From: Bog-473 sp963726005
GTDB lineage: Bacteria; Actinomycetota; Acidimicrobiia; Acidimicrobiales; RAAP-2
Assembly (NCBI GenBank): GCA_963726005.1
Contig: CAVSAT010000004.1
Location: 558,001-622,000 of the forward strand
Length of the DNA stretch: 64,000 nt
Direction of reading: 5' to 3'
Shown here: one piece after another, positions 8,610 through 16,604 of the stretch
Layout of the letters: each line of letters begins with the position of its first letter
Numbering within the stretch: the first letter of the stretch is position 1
Notes under the pieces: model-generated
Databases searched by the model: none
What the model saw: the letters and a program-made list of their open reading frames with translations, nothing else
Told to the model about the DNA's origin: nothing
Program-made: the position numbers and the translations under genes

Positions 8610-8639
8610 GTTATCGGTCCGTCCGGGCCGACCGATAAC
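8610..8639. promoter_or_regulatory. perfect 10-base inverted repeat between divergent genes, symmetrical promoter/operator
   Basis: GTTATCGGTC (8610-8619) and GACCGATAAC (8630-8639) are exact inverse copies separated by ten bases. The repeat fills the 45-base gap between the GTG starts at 8604 (minus) and 8650 (plus). The plus-strand arm contains TAACCT (8636-8641), eight bases before GTG 8650, a probable leaderless -10. The other arm places GATAAC just before GTG 8604. It could serve both as paired promoters and as a regulator site. Confidence 0.55.
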
Positions 8640-8649
8640 CTCCTGCCCC

Positions 8650-9087
8650 GTGAAAGTGACGATGCTTCTGTGCGACGCGGCCCAGGTGGCCGACGGCAAG
8701 CTGTACATCCTGGGGGGTGGATGGAGCATGACGGGTCCCGACCCCGTGCCCTCGGCCGTGGCGCTGAAGATCGACGTCGACTGGCACGAGGCCGAGACCT
8801 CCCATCACTGGGAGCTCTTCTTGGAGGATGCCGACGGCAGGCCGGTCATGATGGAGACGGCGGAGGGGTCCCAGCCGGTCGAGGTGCGTGGCGAATTCAC
8901 GGTCAGCCAGCCCCAGGGGATCCCCGAGGGCTCACCGATCGACGTGGCGCTCGCGGTGAACCTCGGGCCCATACCGTTGGCGCCGGGGACACGGTACGCC
9001 TGGCGGTTGACCATCGACGGTGAGTCGCTGCCCGGGGCGTCACTCGGCTTCACCACCCGCCCGCGACCAGCGCCGGTGGCGGAGTGA
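8650..9087 (+). CDS. DUF6941-like conserved actinobacterial protein, 145 aa
   Basis: A soluble beta-rich protein beginning VKVTMLLCDAAQVADGKLY, followed by a glycine turn (LGGGWSM). It matches my recollection of a conserved actinobacterial family of unknown function (DUF6941). The length is normal for that family and there is no signal peptide. The end overlaps the MaoC gene start by four bases (GTGA), so the two are likely translated together. Confidence 0.6.
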   Translation: MKVTMLLCDAAQVADGKLYILGGGWSMTGPDPVPSAVALKIDVDWHEAETSHHWELFLEDADGRPVMMETAEGSQPVEVRGEFTVSQPQGIPEGSPIDVALAVNLGPIPLAPGTRYAWRLTIDGESLPGASLGFTTRPRPAPVAE

Positions 9088-9596
9088 CTGTTTACGACCG
9101 CCCGTTCGGCCGCTACCTCGAGGACTTCGTCCCCGGGGACATCTACCGCCACTGGCCCGGCAAGACGATCACCGAATACGACGACCACCTCTTCTGCATG
9201 ATCACCATGAACCACCATCCGTTGCACACGAACGTGTGGTTCGCGGAGCATGAGACCGTCCAGGGCAAGAACGTCGTGGTGGGCAACCTCGTCTACTCCC
9301 TCGCTCTCGGCATGAGCGTCCCCGACGTGAGCGGCTCGTGCATCGCCAATCTCGAGGTCGAGTCGCTCTTGCATCGCTCGCCCACCTTCCATGGGGACAC
9401 GATCTACGCGGAGACCCGGGTCCTCGACGCGACGCCGTCCAAGTCGAAGGACGACCGGGGGATCGTCACGGTCGAGACCAAGGCGTTCAACCAGCGCGGT
9501 GAGGAGGTCTGCTACTTCCGGCGCAAGCTCATGGTCTGGAAGACGGCGGCCGCCCCGGCGCGCCAGCGGCCCTACGGCGACGACGTCTGGGACTGA
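9084..9596 (+). CDS. MaoC family (R)-specific enoyl-CoA hydratase-like protein
   Basis: A single-hotdog MaoC dehydratase of 170 residues that would hydrate an enoyl-CoA. The N-terminus FGRYLEDFVPGDIYRHW and the active-site region DDHLFCMITMNHHPLHTN carry the Asp/His pattern of MaoC hydratases. VGNLVYSLALGMSV and the strand VESLLHRSPTFHGDTIYAE follow the fold. Relatives are often found beside CitE-like lyases, and mesaconyl-CoA hydratases of the ethylmalonyl-CoA route belong to the same superfamily. Those are usually two-domain proteins of about 340 residues, so a mesaconyl-CoA role is only a suggestion from the mcl/mcd genes 2.5-4 kb away. Confidence 0.72.
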   Translation: MTVYDRPFGRYLEDFVPGDIYRHWPGKTITEYDDHLFCMITMNHHPLHTNVWFAEHETVQGKNVVVGNLVYSLALGMSVPDVSGSCIANLEVESLLHRSPTFHGDTIYAETRVLDATPSKSKDDRGIVTVETKAFNQRGEEVCYFRRKLMVWKTAAAPARQRPYGDDVWD

Positions 9597-9642
9597 GGCC
9601 GGCGCGCTCCGGGGCGATCGGGTCCGACGCTTCCGGCGTCGC

Positions 9643-10491
9643 GTGCTCGAGTGGGGGGGCGAGCACCGGCGGGACCTGCCCTGGCGCCGCACCCGGGACC
9701 CGTGGCGGATCCTCGTCTCCGAGGTGATGCTCCAGCAGACCCAGGTCGAGCGGGTCGTGCCCCACTACGAGCGCTTCGTTGCGAGCTTTCCGACTGCCGC
9801 CGTCTGTGCGCAGGCGGGGCCGGCGAGACTAGTGCGCCAGTGGTCGGGCCTCGGGTACAACCGGCGGGCACTGAACCTGCACCGGGCGGCCACCACGATC
9901 GTCAGCGTCCATGACGGCGAGGTACCGCGTGAAGACGCCTCGCTGCGTTCGCTCGCCGGTATCGGGCCGTACACGGCGCGAGCCGTGCGCTCGTTCGCCT
10001 TCGGGGAGGACGTGGCAGCGGTCGATACCAACGCCTTACGTGTTCTCGCCCGCGCCGTGTCCGGTACCGCCCTGACCCCTGCTCGGGCGATGCGCCTGGG
10101 GGACCGTCTCGTCCCGACCGGGCTCTCATGGGAGTTCAACCAGACGGTGTTCGACCTCGGTGCGACGGTGTGCACGGCGTCGCACCCGAGCTGCGGGCAT
10201 TGCCCGCTGCGCAGCCAGTGTGCCTGGCGGCGCGCGGGCGCTACCGCTCCCGACCCGTGGCGTCTGAGCCCGACCGCGCGGCGTCAGGGCGTCTTCGCCG
10301 GCTCGGATCGCCAGGGGAGGGGACGGCTACTCGAGGCGCTCCGGCGCGGCGGTGTCCCCGAGCCGGGTCTGCCCGGCGCGTGCGGCTGGGTGGACGACCC
10401 GGACAGGGCGCAGCGGGTGGCGCGCTCGTTGGTGGACGAAGGGTTCGCACGCTGGTCCGGCGGCGGAAGGCCGACCCTGCGGCTCAGGTGA
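9643..10491 (+). CDS. mutY: A/G-specific adenine DNA glycosylase MutY
   Basis: MutY removes adenine mispaired with 8-oxoguanine. The sequence has RRDLPWRRTRDPWRI, the catalytic Glu in SEVMLQQTQVERV, the helix-hairpin-helix LAGIGPYTARAV, the catalytic Asp in AAVDTNALRV, and the four Fe-S cysteines as C-x6-C-x2-C-x5-C (CTASHPSCGHCPLRSQC). The C-terminal NUDIX-like domain is missing, so the protein is short (about 280 residues), as in several actinobacterial MutY proteins. The start is unresolved. Family-like residues (FRRRVLEW) begin about 15 residues before the GTG at 9643, right after the MaoC stop, with no other standard start codon there. It overlaps the next gene by eight bases, tail to tail. 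Confidence 0.85.
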   Translation: MLEWGGEHRRDLPWRRTRDPWRILVSEVMLQQTQVERVVPHYERFVASFPTAAVCAQAGPARLVRQWSGLGYNRRALNLHRAATTIVSVHDGEVPREDASLRSLAGIGPYTARAVRSFAFGEDVAAVDTNALRVLARAVSGTALTPARAMRLGDRLVPTGLSWEFNQTVFDLGATVCTASHPSCGHCPLRSQCAWRRAGATAPDPWRLSPTARRQGVFAGSDRQGRGRLLEALRRGGVPEPGLPGACGWVDDPDRAQRVARSLVDEGFARWSGGGRPTLRLR

Positions 10492-11368
10492 CGCGCGACG
10501 GAGCGGTCAGGAAGTCGACGATACGGCTGTTCACGACGTCGGGTCGCTCCAGGTGGAGGAAGTGACCGGTGCCGTCGACGACTTCCATCTCGGAGCCTTC
10601 GGCCAGGAAGTCGAGCGGGGCCCCGATCGACGAGAGCAGCATGCAGCCGTCGTCGTGCCCGTGGAGGTAGAGCGTCGGCTTGGGCGTGGGTTGGAGGGCC
10701 GCGGCCTCCTCCTCGGCCAGATCGGGCATTTGCAGCGAGGGGTCGTAGAGCGCCCGGTACGTGCCGATGGCAGCGAGGATGCGCTCGGGGACCCCGATGG
10801 ACTGCTTGACGCGGGCGACGTCCCAGGAGCCGTCGTAGGCCGGTGACCAGTCGTGCCAGAGGTGGTCGATGAACGAGTAATCGTCGAGCGGGAGCGCCAC
10901 CTCGGCCAGCGGGGAGAGGAAGAAGAACATGTACCAGCTGCGTCGTAGCTGTGCGTACGAGAGGAGTGACATGCCGATGGCTGACGTCGGGGGGACCGCG
11001 GCCGTGACGGCGCGGCGCCAGCGGCTCGGCTGGTGCGCGACGGCGCCGTAGGTGGCCAGCGCGCCCCAGTCGTGGCCGACGATCACGGCGTCGGGGCCGC
11101 CGCCGCACGCCTCGTGCAGCGCATTGGCGTCGCGGACCAGCGCCCCGACCTGGTAGCGGCGGTCGGCGGGCAGCGCCGTCGGGGCGTAGCCGCGCTGGAA
11201 GGGGGCGACGGCGCGGAACCCCGCGGCGGCCAGCTCGGGGAGCAAGTGGCGCCAGGTGTGGGCCGTGTCTGGGAACCCGTGGAGGCACAAGGCCAGCGGC
11301 CCGTCGGCTGGCCCATCGGTCAGGCACGCGAAATCCAGGCCGTTTGCAACGATGGTGCGCTGTTCCAT
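10484..11368 (-). CDS. alpha/beta hydrolase, epoxide hydrolase-like
   Basis: A soluble 294-residue alpha/beta-hydrolase. The oxyanion motif is CLHGFPDTAHTW and the nucleophile elbow is VIVGHDWGALATYG, with Asp as nucleophile, which fits epoxide hydrolases or haloalkane dehalogenases rather than serine esterases. The cap domain is rich in Tyr/Trp/Phe and the catalytic His is in DGTGHFLHLERPDVV. The acidic triad member is probably in HGHDDGCM. Start ATG 11368 is chosen because the family begins with a short strand (RTIVANGLDFAC). A TACGTT box lies eight bases upstream of it. Confidence 0.78.
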   Translation of the reverse strand: MEQRTIVANGLDFACLTDGPADGPLALCLHGFPDTAHTWRHLLPELAAAGFRAVAPFQRGYAPTALPADRRYQVGALVRDANALHEACGGGPDAVIVGHDWGALATYGAVAHQPSRWRRAVTAAVPPTSAIGMSLLSYAQLRRSWYMFFFLSPLAEVALPLDDYSFIDHLWHDWSPAYDGSWDVARVKQSIGVPERILAAIGTYRALYDPSLQMPDLAEEEAAALQPTPKPTLYLHGHDDGCMLLSSIGAPLDFLAEGSEMEVVDGTGHFLHLERPDVVNSRIVDFLTAPSRVT

Positions 11369-11376
11369 GCGTGCAG

Positions 11377-11404
11377 AACGTAGTTGCCCTGCGCAAGCTA
11401 ACGT
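11377..11404. promoter_or_regulatory. divergent pair of -10-like boxes (leaderless promoters)
   Basis: TACGTT on the minus strand (11377-11382) lies eight bases before ATG 11368. TAACGT on the plus strand (11399-11404) lies seven bases before GTG 11412. The 43-base gap leaves no room for normal leaders with ribosome-binding sites. Confidence 0.5.
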
Positions 11405-11411
11405 CGCGCCA

Positions 11412-12266
11412 GTGAACGTCACGTTTTACGGCGTGCGGGGGTCCTGTCCGTGCTCGGGGGATCGATACCGCCGCTATGGGGGCAACACCTCATGCCTCGT
11501 GATCGACATCGAGGGGGACGATCCGCTCATCGTCGACCTGGGGACCGGCCTGCGCGCCTTGGGTGACGTCATGCATAAGGAGGTCCGGGCCCTCGGCACC
11601 CCGATGCAAGCCACGGCTCTGCTCACCCACCTCCACTTTGACCACATCCTCGGCATCCCCTTCTTCGGCCCGTTGCACGATCCGGGTGCGCGCCTCACCG
11701 TCTATGGGCCGGCGCAGCCCAAGGGCAGCCTGAAAGACGCTCTGCACGCCGCCGTTCAGCCGCCCGTCTTCCCCATCCACATGGAGCAATTCCGCGGCGA
11801 ACTGATCACCGTCGACGTCGGGGCGGAGGACTTCTCGATTGGCTCCGCCAAGGTCATGGCCCGGCCGGTCCCGCACAGTGGGGTCACGCTCGGTTTCCGG
11901 ATCGAGGCGGAGGGGCGCTCGGTCGCCTACATGTCGGACCACCAGGCGCCGCTCGACCGCCGTGCCATCCCCGAGTCGGTCCTCGAGCTCTGCTCGGGGG
12001 TGGATCTCCTCATCCACGACGGCCAGTACACCGACGACGAGTTCTCGGACAAGGCCGACTGGGGCCACTCAACCGCCGCCTACGCGGTGCACGTGGCGGC
12101 CGAGGCCGGAGCACGGCGCCTGCTTCTGTCGCACCACGATCCGTCGCACACCGACCGCGAGCTCGACCGCATCCTCAACCAGGCCCGCCGGCTCCCCGAG
12201 GCCAAGCGCGTCGATGACGTCTCCTCCGCGCACGAAGCCCAGTCGATCGACCTCGGCAAGGCATAG
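11412..12266 (+). CDS. metallo-beta-lactamase fold hydrolase
   Basis: A soluble 284-residue MBL-fold enzyme. It starts at GTG with VNVTFYGVRGSCPCSG, typical of the phosphodiesterase-like subgroup. Metal ligands are seen in LLTHLHFDHILGIPFF (HxHxDH), in VPHSGVT, in AYMSDHQAP (Asp) and in LLLSHHDPSHTD. The GVRGS...GGNTSC start and late HHDP motif resemble cyclic-nucleotide or carbapenemase-like hydrolases often fused to response regulators. The substrate is unknown. The flavin reductase gene follows after six bases. Confidence 0.75.
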   Translation: MNVTFYGVRGSCPCSGDRYRRYGGNTSCLVIDIEGDDPLIVDLGTGLRALGDVMHKEVRALGTPMQATALLTHLHFDHILGIPFFGPLHDPGARLTVYGPAQPKGSLKDALHAAVQPPVFPIHMEQFRGELITVDVGAEDFSIGSAKVMARPVPHSGVTLGFRIEAEGRSVAYMSDHQAPLDRRAIPESVLELCSGVDLLIHDGQYTDDEFSDKADWGHSTAAYAVHVAAEAGARRLLLSHHDPSHTDRELDRILNQARRLPEAKRVDDVSSAHEAQSIDLGKA

Positions 12267-12272
12267 GGCGCC

Positions 12273-12749
12273 GTGTCGGGCCTCGACCAGGCCCGGTTCC
12301 GCGAAGTACTCGGTCACTTCGCCACCGGTATCACCATCGTCACCGCGCTCGAGGAGGGCGCGCCGGTGGGCTTCACCTGCCAATCGTTCGCCGCACTGTC
12401 GCTCGATCCCCCGATGGTGCTCCTCGCGCCGTCTCGGAGCTCCACGAGCTGGCCCCGCATCGTCAAGGCCGGGGCGTTTTGCGTGAACATCCTGGAGGAG
12501 CATCAAGAGGCGCTGTGCCGGGCGTTCGCTGTCTCAGGGGGAGACAAGTTCGACGGGGTCGCCTGGACGCCCGGGATCACGGGCTCACCGGTGATAGAGG
12601 GTTCGCTGGCCGTGGTCGAGTGCCGGCTCGGTCAGATCTTCGACGGTGGCGACCACGAGCTTGTCATCGGCCACGTGGAGGCCATGGACATACGCGCCGG
12701 TGGCCCGTTGCTGTTCTACCGCTCCGGCTTCGGTCGGTTCGACCCCTGA
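12273..12749 (+). CDS. flavin reductase family (FMN-binding) protein
   Basis: A 158-residue protein of the flavin-reductase-like FMN-binding split-barrel family, which supplies reduced flavin to partner monooxygenases. It starts at GTG. Visible motifs are VLGHFATGITIVTA, the FMN loop FTCQSFAALSLDPPMVL, and GAFCVNIL, with the terminal HVEAMDIRAGGPLLFYRSGFG. No monooxygenase partner is adjacent, so the partner is unknown. It is the second gene of a short run after the MBL hydrolase. Confidence 0.82.
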   Translation: MSGLDQARFREVLGHFATGITIVTALEEGAPVGFTCQSFAALSLDPPMVLLAPSRSSTSWPRIVKAGAFCVNILEEHQEALCRAFAVSGGDKFDGVAWTPGITGSPVIEGSLAVVECRLGQIFDGGDHELVIGHVEAMDIRAGGPLLFYRSGFGRFDP

Positions 12750-12761
12750 CGCGGCACCCGC

Positions 12762-12767
12762 TACCGT
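12762..12767 (+). promoter_or_regulatory. TACCGT -10-like box, probable leaderless promoter
   Basis: TACCGT ends seven bases before ATG 12775. The same hexamer precedes several other starts in the window at the same distance. Confidence 0.45.
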
Positions 12768-12774
12768 TCGCCCG

Positions 12775-13320
12775 ATGCCAGAACTGATCTCCTCTGACGT
12801 GATCGACGACGTCGTGCTGGTCCGGCCCGACGTGCACGGCGACGAGCGCGGCCGGTTCGTCGAGACCTACCGCCGGGCCTGGTTCCCGAACGGGCGCGAG
12901 ATGGTGCAGGGCAACCGCTCGGAGAAGCAGGCCGGTGCGTTGGTCGGGCTGCACTTCCACCTCCACCAGGCCGATTACTGGTATGCGCTGCGCGGGCGGC
13001 TCCGGGTCGTGTTGCACGATCTGCGAGTGGGTTCCAGGACCGACGGGGCGACTCAGGTCATTGACCTCGACGGCGAGGTTGACCAGGGTGTCTACATCCC
13101 GCCAGGGGTGGCGCACGGTTTCGCCTCGCTGAGCGACATCCTGCTCACGTACCTGGTGGACAACTACTACGACCCGGCGGACGAGTTGGGCCTGGCCTGG
13201 AACGATCCCGCGGTCGGGGCGGATTGGGGCGTCAGCGACCCCATTCTGTCCGCGCGCGACCAGGCCAACCCGCTCCGCAGCGACATCCCCGACGACATCC
13301 GCCCGCGCCTGGCCCGCTGA
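12775..13320 (+). CDS. dTDP-4-dehydrorhamnose 3,5-epimerase family protein (RmlC-like)
   Basis: An RmlC-like cupin of 181 residues. RmlC epimerises dTDP-4-keto-6-deoxyglucose in rhamnose synthesis. Conserved parts are DERGRFVETYRRAWFP, VQGNRSEKQAGALVGLHFH (the usual N-S-S/K...RGLH region with the catalytic His), QADYWYALRGRLRVVLHDLR, and the second cupin motif YIPPGVAHGFASLSD. The Tyr in VDNYYDP fits the active-site tyrosine. No rmlABD genes are near, so the true sugar substrate is unproven. Confidence 0.78.
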   Translation: MPELISSDVIDDVVLVRPDVHGDERGRFVETYRRAWFPNGREMVQGNRSEKQAGALVGLHFHLHQADYWYALRGRLRVVLHDLRVGSRTDGATQVIDLDGEVDQGVYIPPGVAHGFASLSDILLTYLVDNYYDPADELGLAWNDPAVGADWGVSDPILSARDQANPLRSDIPDDIRPRLAR

Positions 13321-13423
13321 GACGGCCGCCGGCACGACCGAGCCGGTTTCCCTCCCGGCGGAGCCATGATCGGCTGAGGAAGGCCGCCGCACTCTTTCCC
13401 CGGCGGATCCTGTTGAATATGGG

Positions 13424-14326
13424 TTGGTGCTGATCGGTGAGATAGCCGGTGTCGTCGTCCTGGTGGGATTGGCCGCGGCCGTCCTCCTACGCCGTCGCTC
13501 GCACGATGACGTGCATTCGGTGGAGCACTATCACCGGCAGCTGCACACACTCTCGGAGATGCAGGCCCATCTCCCCTCCACCGAGCCGCAGAACGGCAAC
13601 GACCAGGGCGCCTTCCCCGCCAGCGCATTCAGGGTCTCGGGGACGTCGACGGTACGGCTGACCGAGCCCGGGTTGACGCCCGTCCCGCCCGTCCCCCCGC
13701 CACCCGTTCCGAACCCCTCTGAACCGGTCACCTTCGAGGACTCCGACCTGGAGGTGGTCCAGGCGAGCTTCATGAGCGGAACCGACGACCGGGTCATGGA
13801 GTCCATCAACAATCGTCCCCGCCGCCTCGCGGCGCCCGCGGCGGCGATCGCCGCGGTCACCGTGCTCATCGTGGTGTTGATCGTCACCGGGCTTCACTCG
13901 AACTCGCCGACGCATCATCACGCCAACAGAGGAGCGACGGCCACGTCGCAGCCGCACGCGGGCACCGGAGCGCGCAACCAGACGACGACGACCTCGACGG
14001 CTCCGGCCCTCGTCTCGGCCCCGCAGGCCGGCTCTGCTCACACCGCGGTCTACCGTGTTGCCGCGACCAGCTACTCGCTCTCGCTCGCAGCCACCACGGG
14101 GGAGTGTTGGGTCGAGGCCACGGATACCGCAACGGGGTCTGTGCTGTTCACCGCAACACTGTTCTCGGGGCAGTCGCACACCATCACCGCCACCGGTCCC
14201 GTCACAGTGATCGCCGGAGCGCCGGCCGCCTTCTCGGCCACCATCAACGGCTCCGTCGTCTCCTTGCCCTCGGGCTACCAGGCGCCCTTCACGCTGAGCT
14301 TCCAGACGGCGGCTGCGTCGGCCTAG
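13424..14326 (+). CDS. membrane-anchored DUF4115-type protein
   Basis: A 300-residue protein starting at TTG 13424 or GTG 13427. It has an N-terminal hydrophobic helix (GEIAGVVVLVGLAAAVLL), a Pro/Ser-rich cytoplasmic stretch, a second membrane helix (AAAIAAVTVLIVVLIVTGL), a Thr/Ala-rich linker and a C-terminal beta domain (YSLSLAATTGECWVEA ... ATLFSGQSHTITATG). That last domain matches DUF4115, found at the C-terminus of RodZ-like proteins, but there is no helix-turn-helix at the front, so it is not a full RodZ. Its role may be in the cell envelope. The end overlaps the convergent oligopeptidase gene by 38 bases. Confidence 0.65.
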   Translation: MVLIGEIAGVVVLVGLAAAVLLRRRSHDDVHSVEHYHRQLHTLSEMQAHLPSTEPQNGNDQGAFPASAFRVSGTSTVRLTEPGLTPVPPVPPPPVPNPSEPVTFEDSDLEVVQASFMSGTDDRVMESINNRPRRLAAPAAAIAAVTVLIVVLIVTGLHSNSPTHHHANRGATATSQPHAGTGARNQTTTTSTAPALVSAPQAGSAHTAVYRVAATSYSLSLAATTGECWVEATDTATGSVLFTATLFSGQSHTITATGPVTVIAGAPAAFSATINGSVVSLPSGYQAPFTLSFQTAAASA

Positions 14327-16484
14327 TCGCCGCCCGCTCCGCGGTCAGGCCCAGGGCGTCGAGGAGAAAGGCCAGTACCAGGGCCTCTTCTTTCCAGGCT
14401 TCGTAGCGGCCGGAGGGCCCACCGTGGCCCGCACCGAGCTCGGTCCGCAGGAGCACTTTCGTGCTAGGTGACAGGGCGCGCAGCTTGGCCACCCATTTGG
14501 CCGGCTCCCAGAACGAGACCCGCGGATCGTTCAGGCCGCCGGTGACGAAGAGGTCGGGATAGGTGCGGGGAGCCCCGTCGGTGTTCACGCCGGTGACGTT
14601 GTCGTAGGGGGAGTAGGTGAGCATGCGGCGGTACGCCGACTCGTCGGCCAGGGGGTTCCCCCACTCCTCCCACTCGCCGACGGTCAGCGGCAGCGAGTCG
14701 TCGAGCATGGTCGTGACGCAGTCGACGAAGGGCACCTGCGCCACCAGAGCGTCGAAGAGCTCCGGAGCCTGGTTGGCCACGGCGCCGATGAGCAGGCCGC
14801 CGGCAGAGCCGCCCCGGCCGGCCAGGGCGCCGGGCTGGGCGATCCCCGACTGGGTCAGGTGACGCGCACAGGTGATGAAGTCCGAGAAGGTGTTGGCCTT
14901 GTGCTCCATTCGGCCATCCTCGTACCAGGCGCGCCCCATCTCCCCGCCCCCGCGGACGTGTGCGATGGCGAAGACGGCGCCGCGGTCGAGGAGCGAAAGC
15001 CGGTGATGCGAGAACGACGGGTCGATGCTGACTTCGTAGGCGCCATACCCGTAGAGGACGGTGGGAGCAGGCAGAGCGACATCGGCCCGGTGGACCACCG
15101 AGATCGGGACCCTTGTCCCGTCGGGAGCGACGGCCCACTCCCGGTAGGTGGTGTAGCGGGAGGGGTCGAAATCCCCCAGGACGGGCTCCTGCTTGAGCAG
15201 CGTTTCCTCGCGCCCCGCGAGTCCGACCTGCAGGACACTCGACGGCGTGACCAGCGAGGTGCGGCCGATGCGCAGGACTGCCGTGTCCGGCTCGGGGTTG
15301 GCGCCCAACCAGGTCGACGAGGGGCTGTCGATGGACGGGACGATCCAGCCCGAGCCGAGGAGGTCGGCACCCAGGGGATCGCTGCCTTCGGGGATCGGGA
15401 GGACCCGGACCTGGGTCTGCGCCTCGGCGCGCTCGCTCAGGACGAGAGCACCAGAGAACGCGTCGACGTCCTCCACGCGCACGCCCGGTCGGTGTGGCAC
15501 GACCTCGCGCCAGTCCGTCGAAGAGCCCAGCGCCTCGTCGGGTGCCGCAACGACGCGAAAGTCGCGAGCCCGGTCGTTGGTGAGGACCACGAACCAGCCG
15601 CGTCCGCCGGACGCGGGCGTGAGGTGGTCAACCGTGTACTCGACCCCCTCGCGGCGGGGGAGCAGCACCAGCGGCTTGGTCAGCGGCGCGTCAGAGGGGA
15701 TGGCCTGCCACTCGCTGGTGTTCGTGCTGTGCAGGCCGATCAACACGAACGCGGCGTCGCGCGTCGATCCCGTGCCGAGGGAGAAGCGGCGGTCACCCTC
15801 CTCCACGATGAGCATGTCGCCCGCGGGGTCGGTCCCCAGGCGGTGCCGCCACAGCTGGTACGGGCGTTGTGCCTCGTCGAGCCGCGTGTAGAAGACGAAC
15901 TCAGCCCCGGCCGACCAGGCCAACCCATACCCGACCTCGGGCACCGTCTCGGCGGCGGAGGCCGGGGCCGTCTCGGCGTCGAGCGGAAGGAAGCGCAGCT
16001 CGTACTTCTCGTTGCCGGTGCGATCGGTCGCGTAGGCGAGCCAGAGATGGTCCTCGCTCACGACTGCTCCACCGACCGCGAAATAGTCCGACCCCTCCGC
16101 CAGCTGGTTCTCGTCGAGCAGGATCTGCTCCTCGCCTCCGGGCTCGCCCGCCGGCGGGAGCTCGTCGCGGTTGCGTGCAGGCCGCCGGCAGTGGATGGCG
16201 TAGTCCTTCCCCTCCTCGGTGCGGGAGTAGTACCACCACGGGCCCCGTCGGGCCGGCACCGACATGTCGGTCTCCTTGATTCGGGCCTTCATCTCCTCGA
16301 AGAGCTCGGTGCGCAGTCCCGCCAGTTGCGCCGTCTCCTGGTCCGTGTAGCTGTTCTCGGCCTCGAGATAGGCCAGGACCTCGGGGTCGTCGCGCTCGCG
16401 CAGCCAGAACCAGGGATCCTCCCGGTCGTCGCCATGGGCCGAGACGACGTGGGGGCGCCGGGGGGCTCTCGGGGGTGCGACCAT
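14289..16484 (-). CDS. ptrB: S9 family prolyl oligopeptidase / oligopeptidase B
   Basis: A cytosolic serine peptidase of 731 residues that trims short peptides, in oligopeptidase B typically after Arg/Lys. The N-terminal part (DPWFWLRERDDPEVLAYLEAEN) leads into a seven-bladed propeller, and the catalytic domain carries the nucleophile in GRGGSAGGLLIGAV, the Asp in GGLNDPRVSFWEP and the His in GAGHGGPSGRYEAWKEEA. The length and the start at ATG 16484 match the family. No signal peptide is present. Confidence 0.88.
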   Translation of the reverse strand: MVAPPRAPRRPHVVSAHGDDREDPWFWLRERDDPEVLAYLEAENSYTDQETAQLAGLRTELFEEMKARIKETDMSVPARRGPWWYYSRTEEGKDYAIHCRRPARNRDELPPAGEPGGEEQILLDENQLAEGSDYFAVGGAVVSEDHLWLAYATDRTGNEKYELRFLPLDAETAPASAAETVPEVGYGLAWSAGAEFVFYTRLDEAQRPYQLWRHRLGTDPAGDMLIVEEGDRRFSLGTGSTRDAAFVLIGLHSTNTSEWQAIPSDAPLTKPLVLLPRREGVEYTVDHLTPASGGRGWFVVLTNDRARDFRVVAAPDEALGSSTDWREVVPHRPGVRVEDVDAFSGALVLSERAEAQTQVRVLPIPEGSDPLGADLLGSGWIVPSIDSPSSTWLGANPEPDTAVLRIGRTSLVTPSSVLQVGLAGREETLLKQEPVLGDFDPSRYTTYREWAVAPDGTRVPISVVHRADVALPAPTVLYGYGAYEVSIDPSFSHHRLSLLDRGAVFAIAHVRGGGEMGRAWYEDGRMEHKANTFSDFITCARHLTQSGIAQPGALAGRGGSAGGLLIGAVANQAPELFDALVAQVPFVDCVTTMLDDSLPLTVGEWEEWGNPLADESAYRRMLTYSPYDNVTGVNTDGAPRTYPDLFVTGGLNDPRVSFWEPAKWVAKLRALSPSTKVLLRTELGAGHGGPSGRYEAWKEEALVLAFLLDALGLTAERAATRPTQPPSGSSA

Positions 16485-16557
16485 GGGGCAGAGCCTGCCA
16501 CGGCTGGCGACACGGCGGTGGAGTCAAAGAGGCGTTTCGGCAGGCCCGGGTAGTTGT

Positions 16558-16583
16558 TACTATCTACGTAGGGGAAATTCCCC
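16558..16583 (+). promoter_or_regulatory. sufB promoter with operator-like palindrome
   Basis: TACTAT (16558-16563) is a good -10 candidate. Just downstream, about where transcription would begin, lies the palindrome GGGGAAATTCCCC (16571-16583). A CAGGAG ribosome-binding site then precedes ATG 16605. A regulator bound at the palindrome would block transcription of sufB. Suf operons are commonly iron- or redox-controlled, but which protein binds here is unknown. Confidence 0.5.
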
Positions 16584-16604
16584 TTCCCCGACTTCAGGAG
16601 CCAC

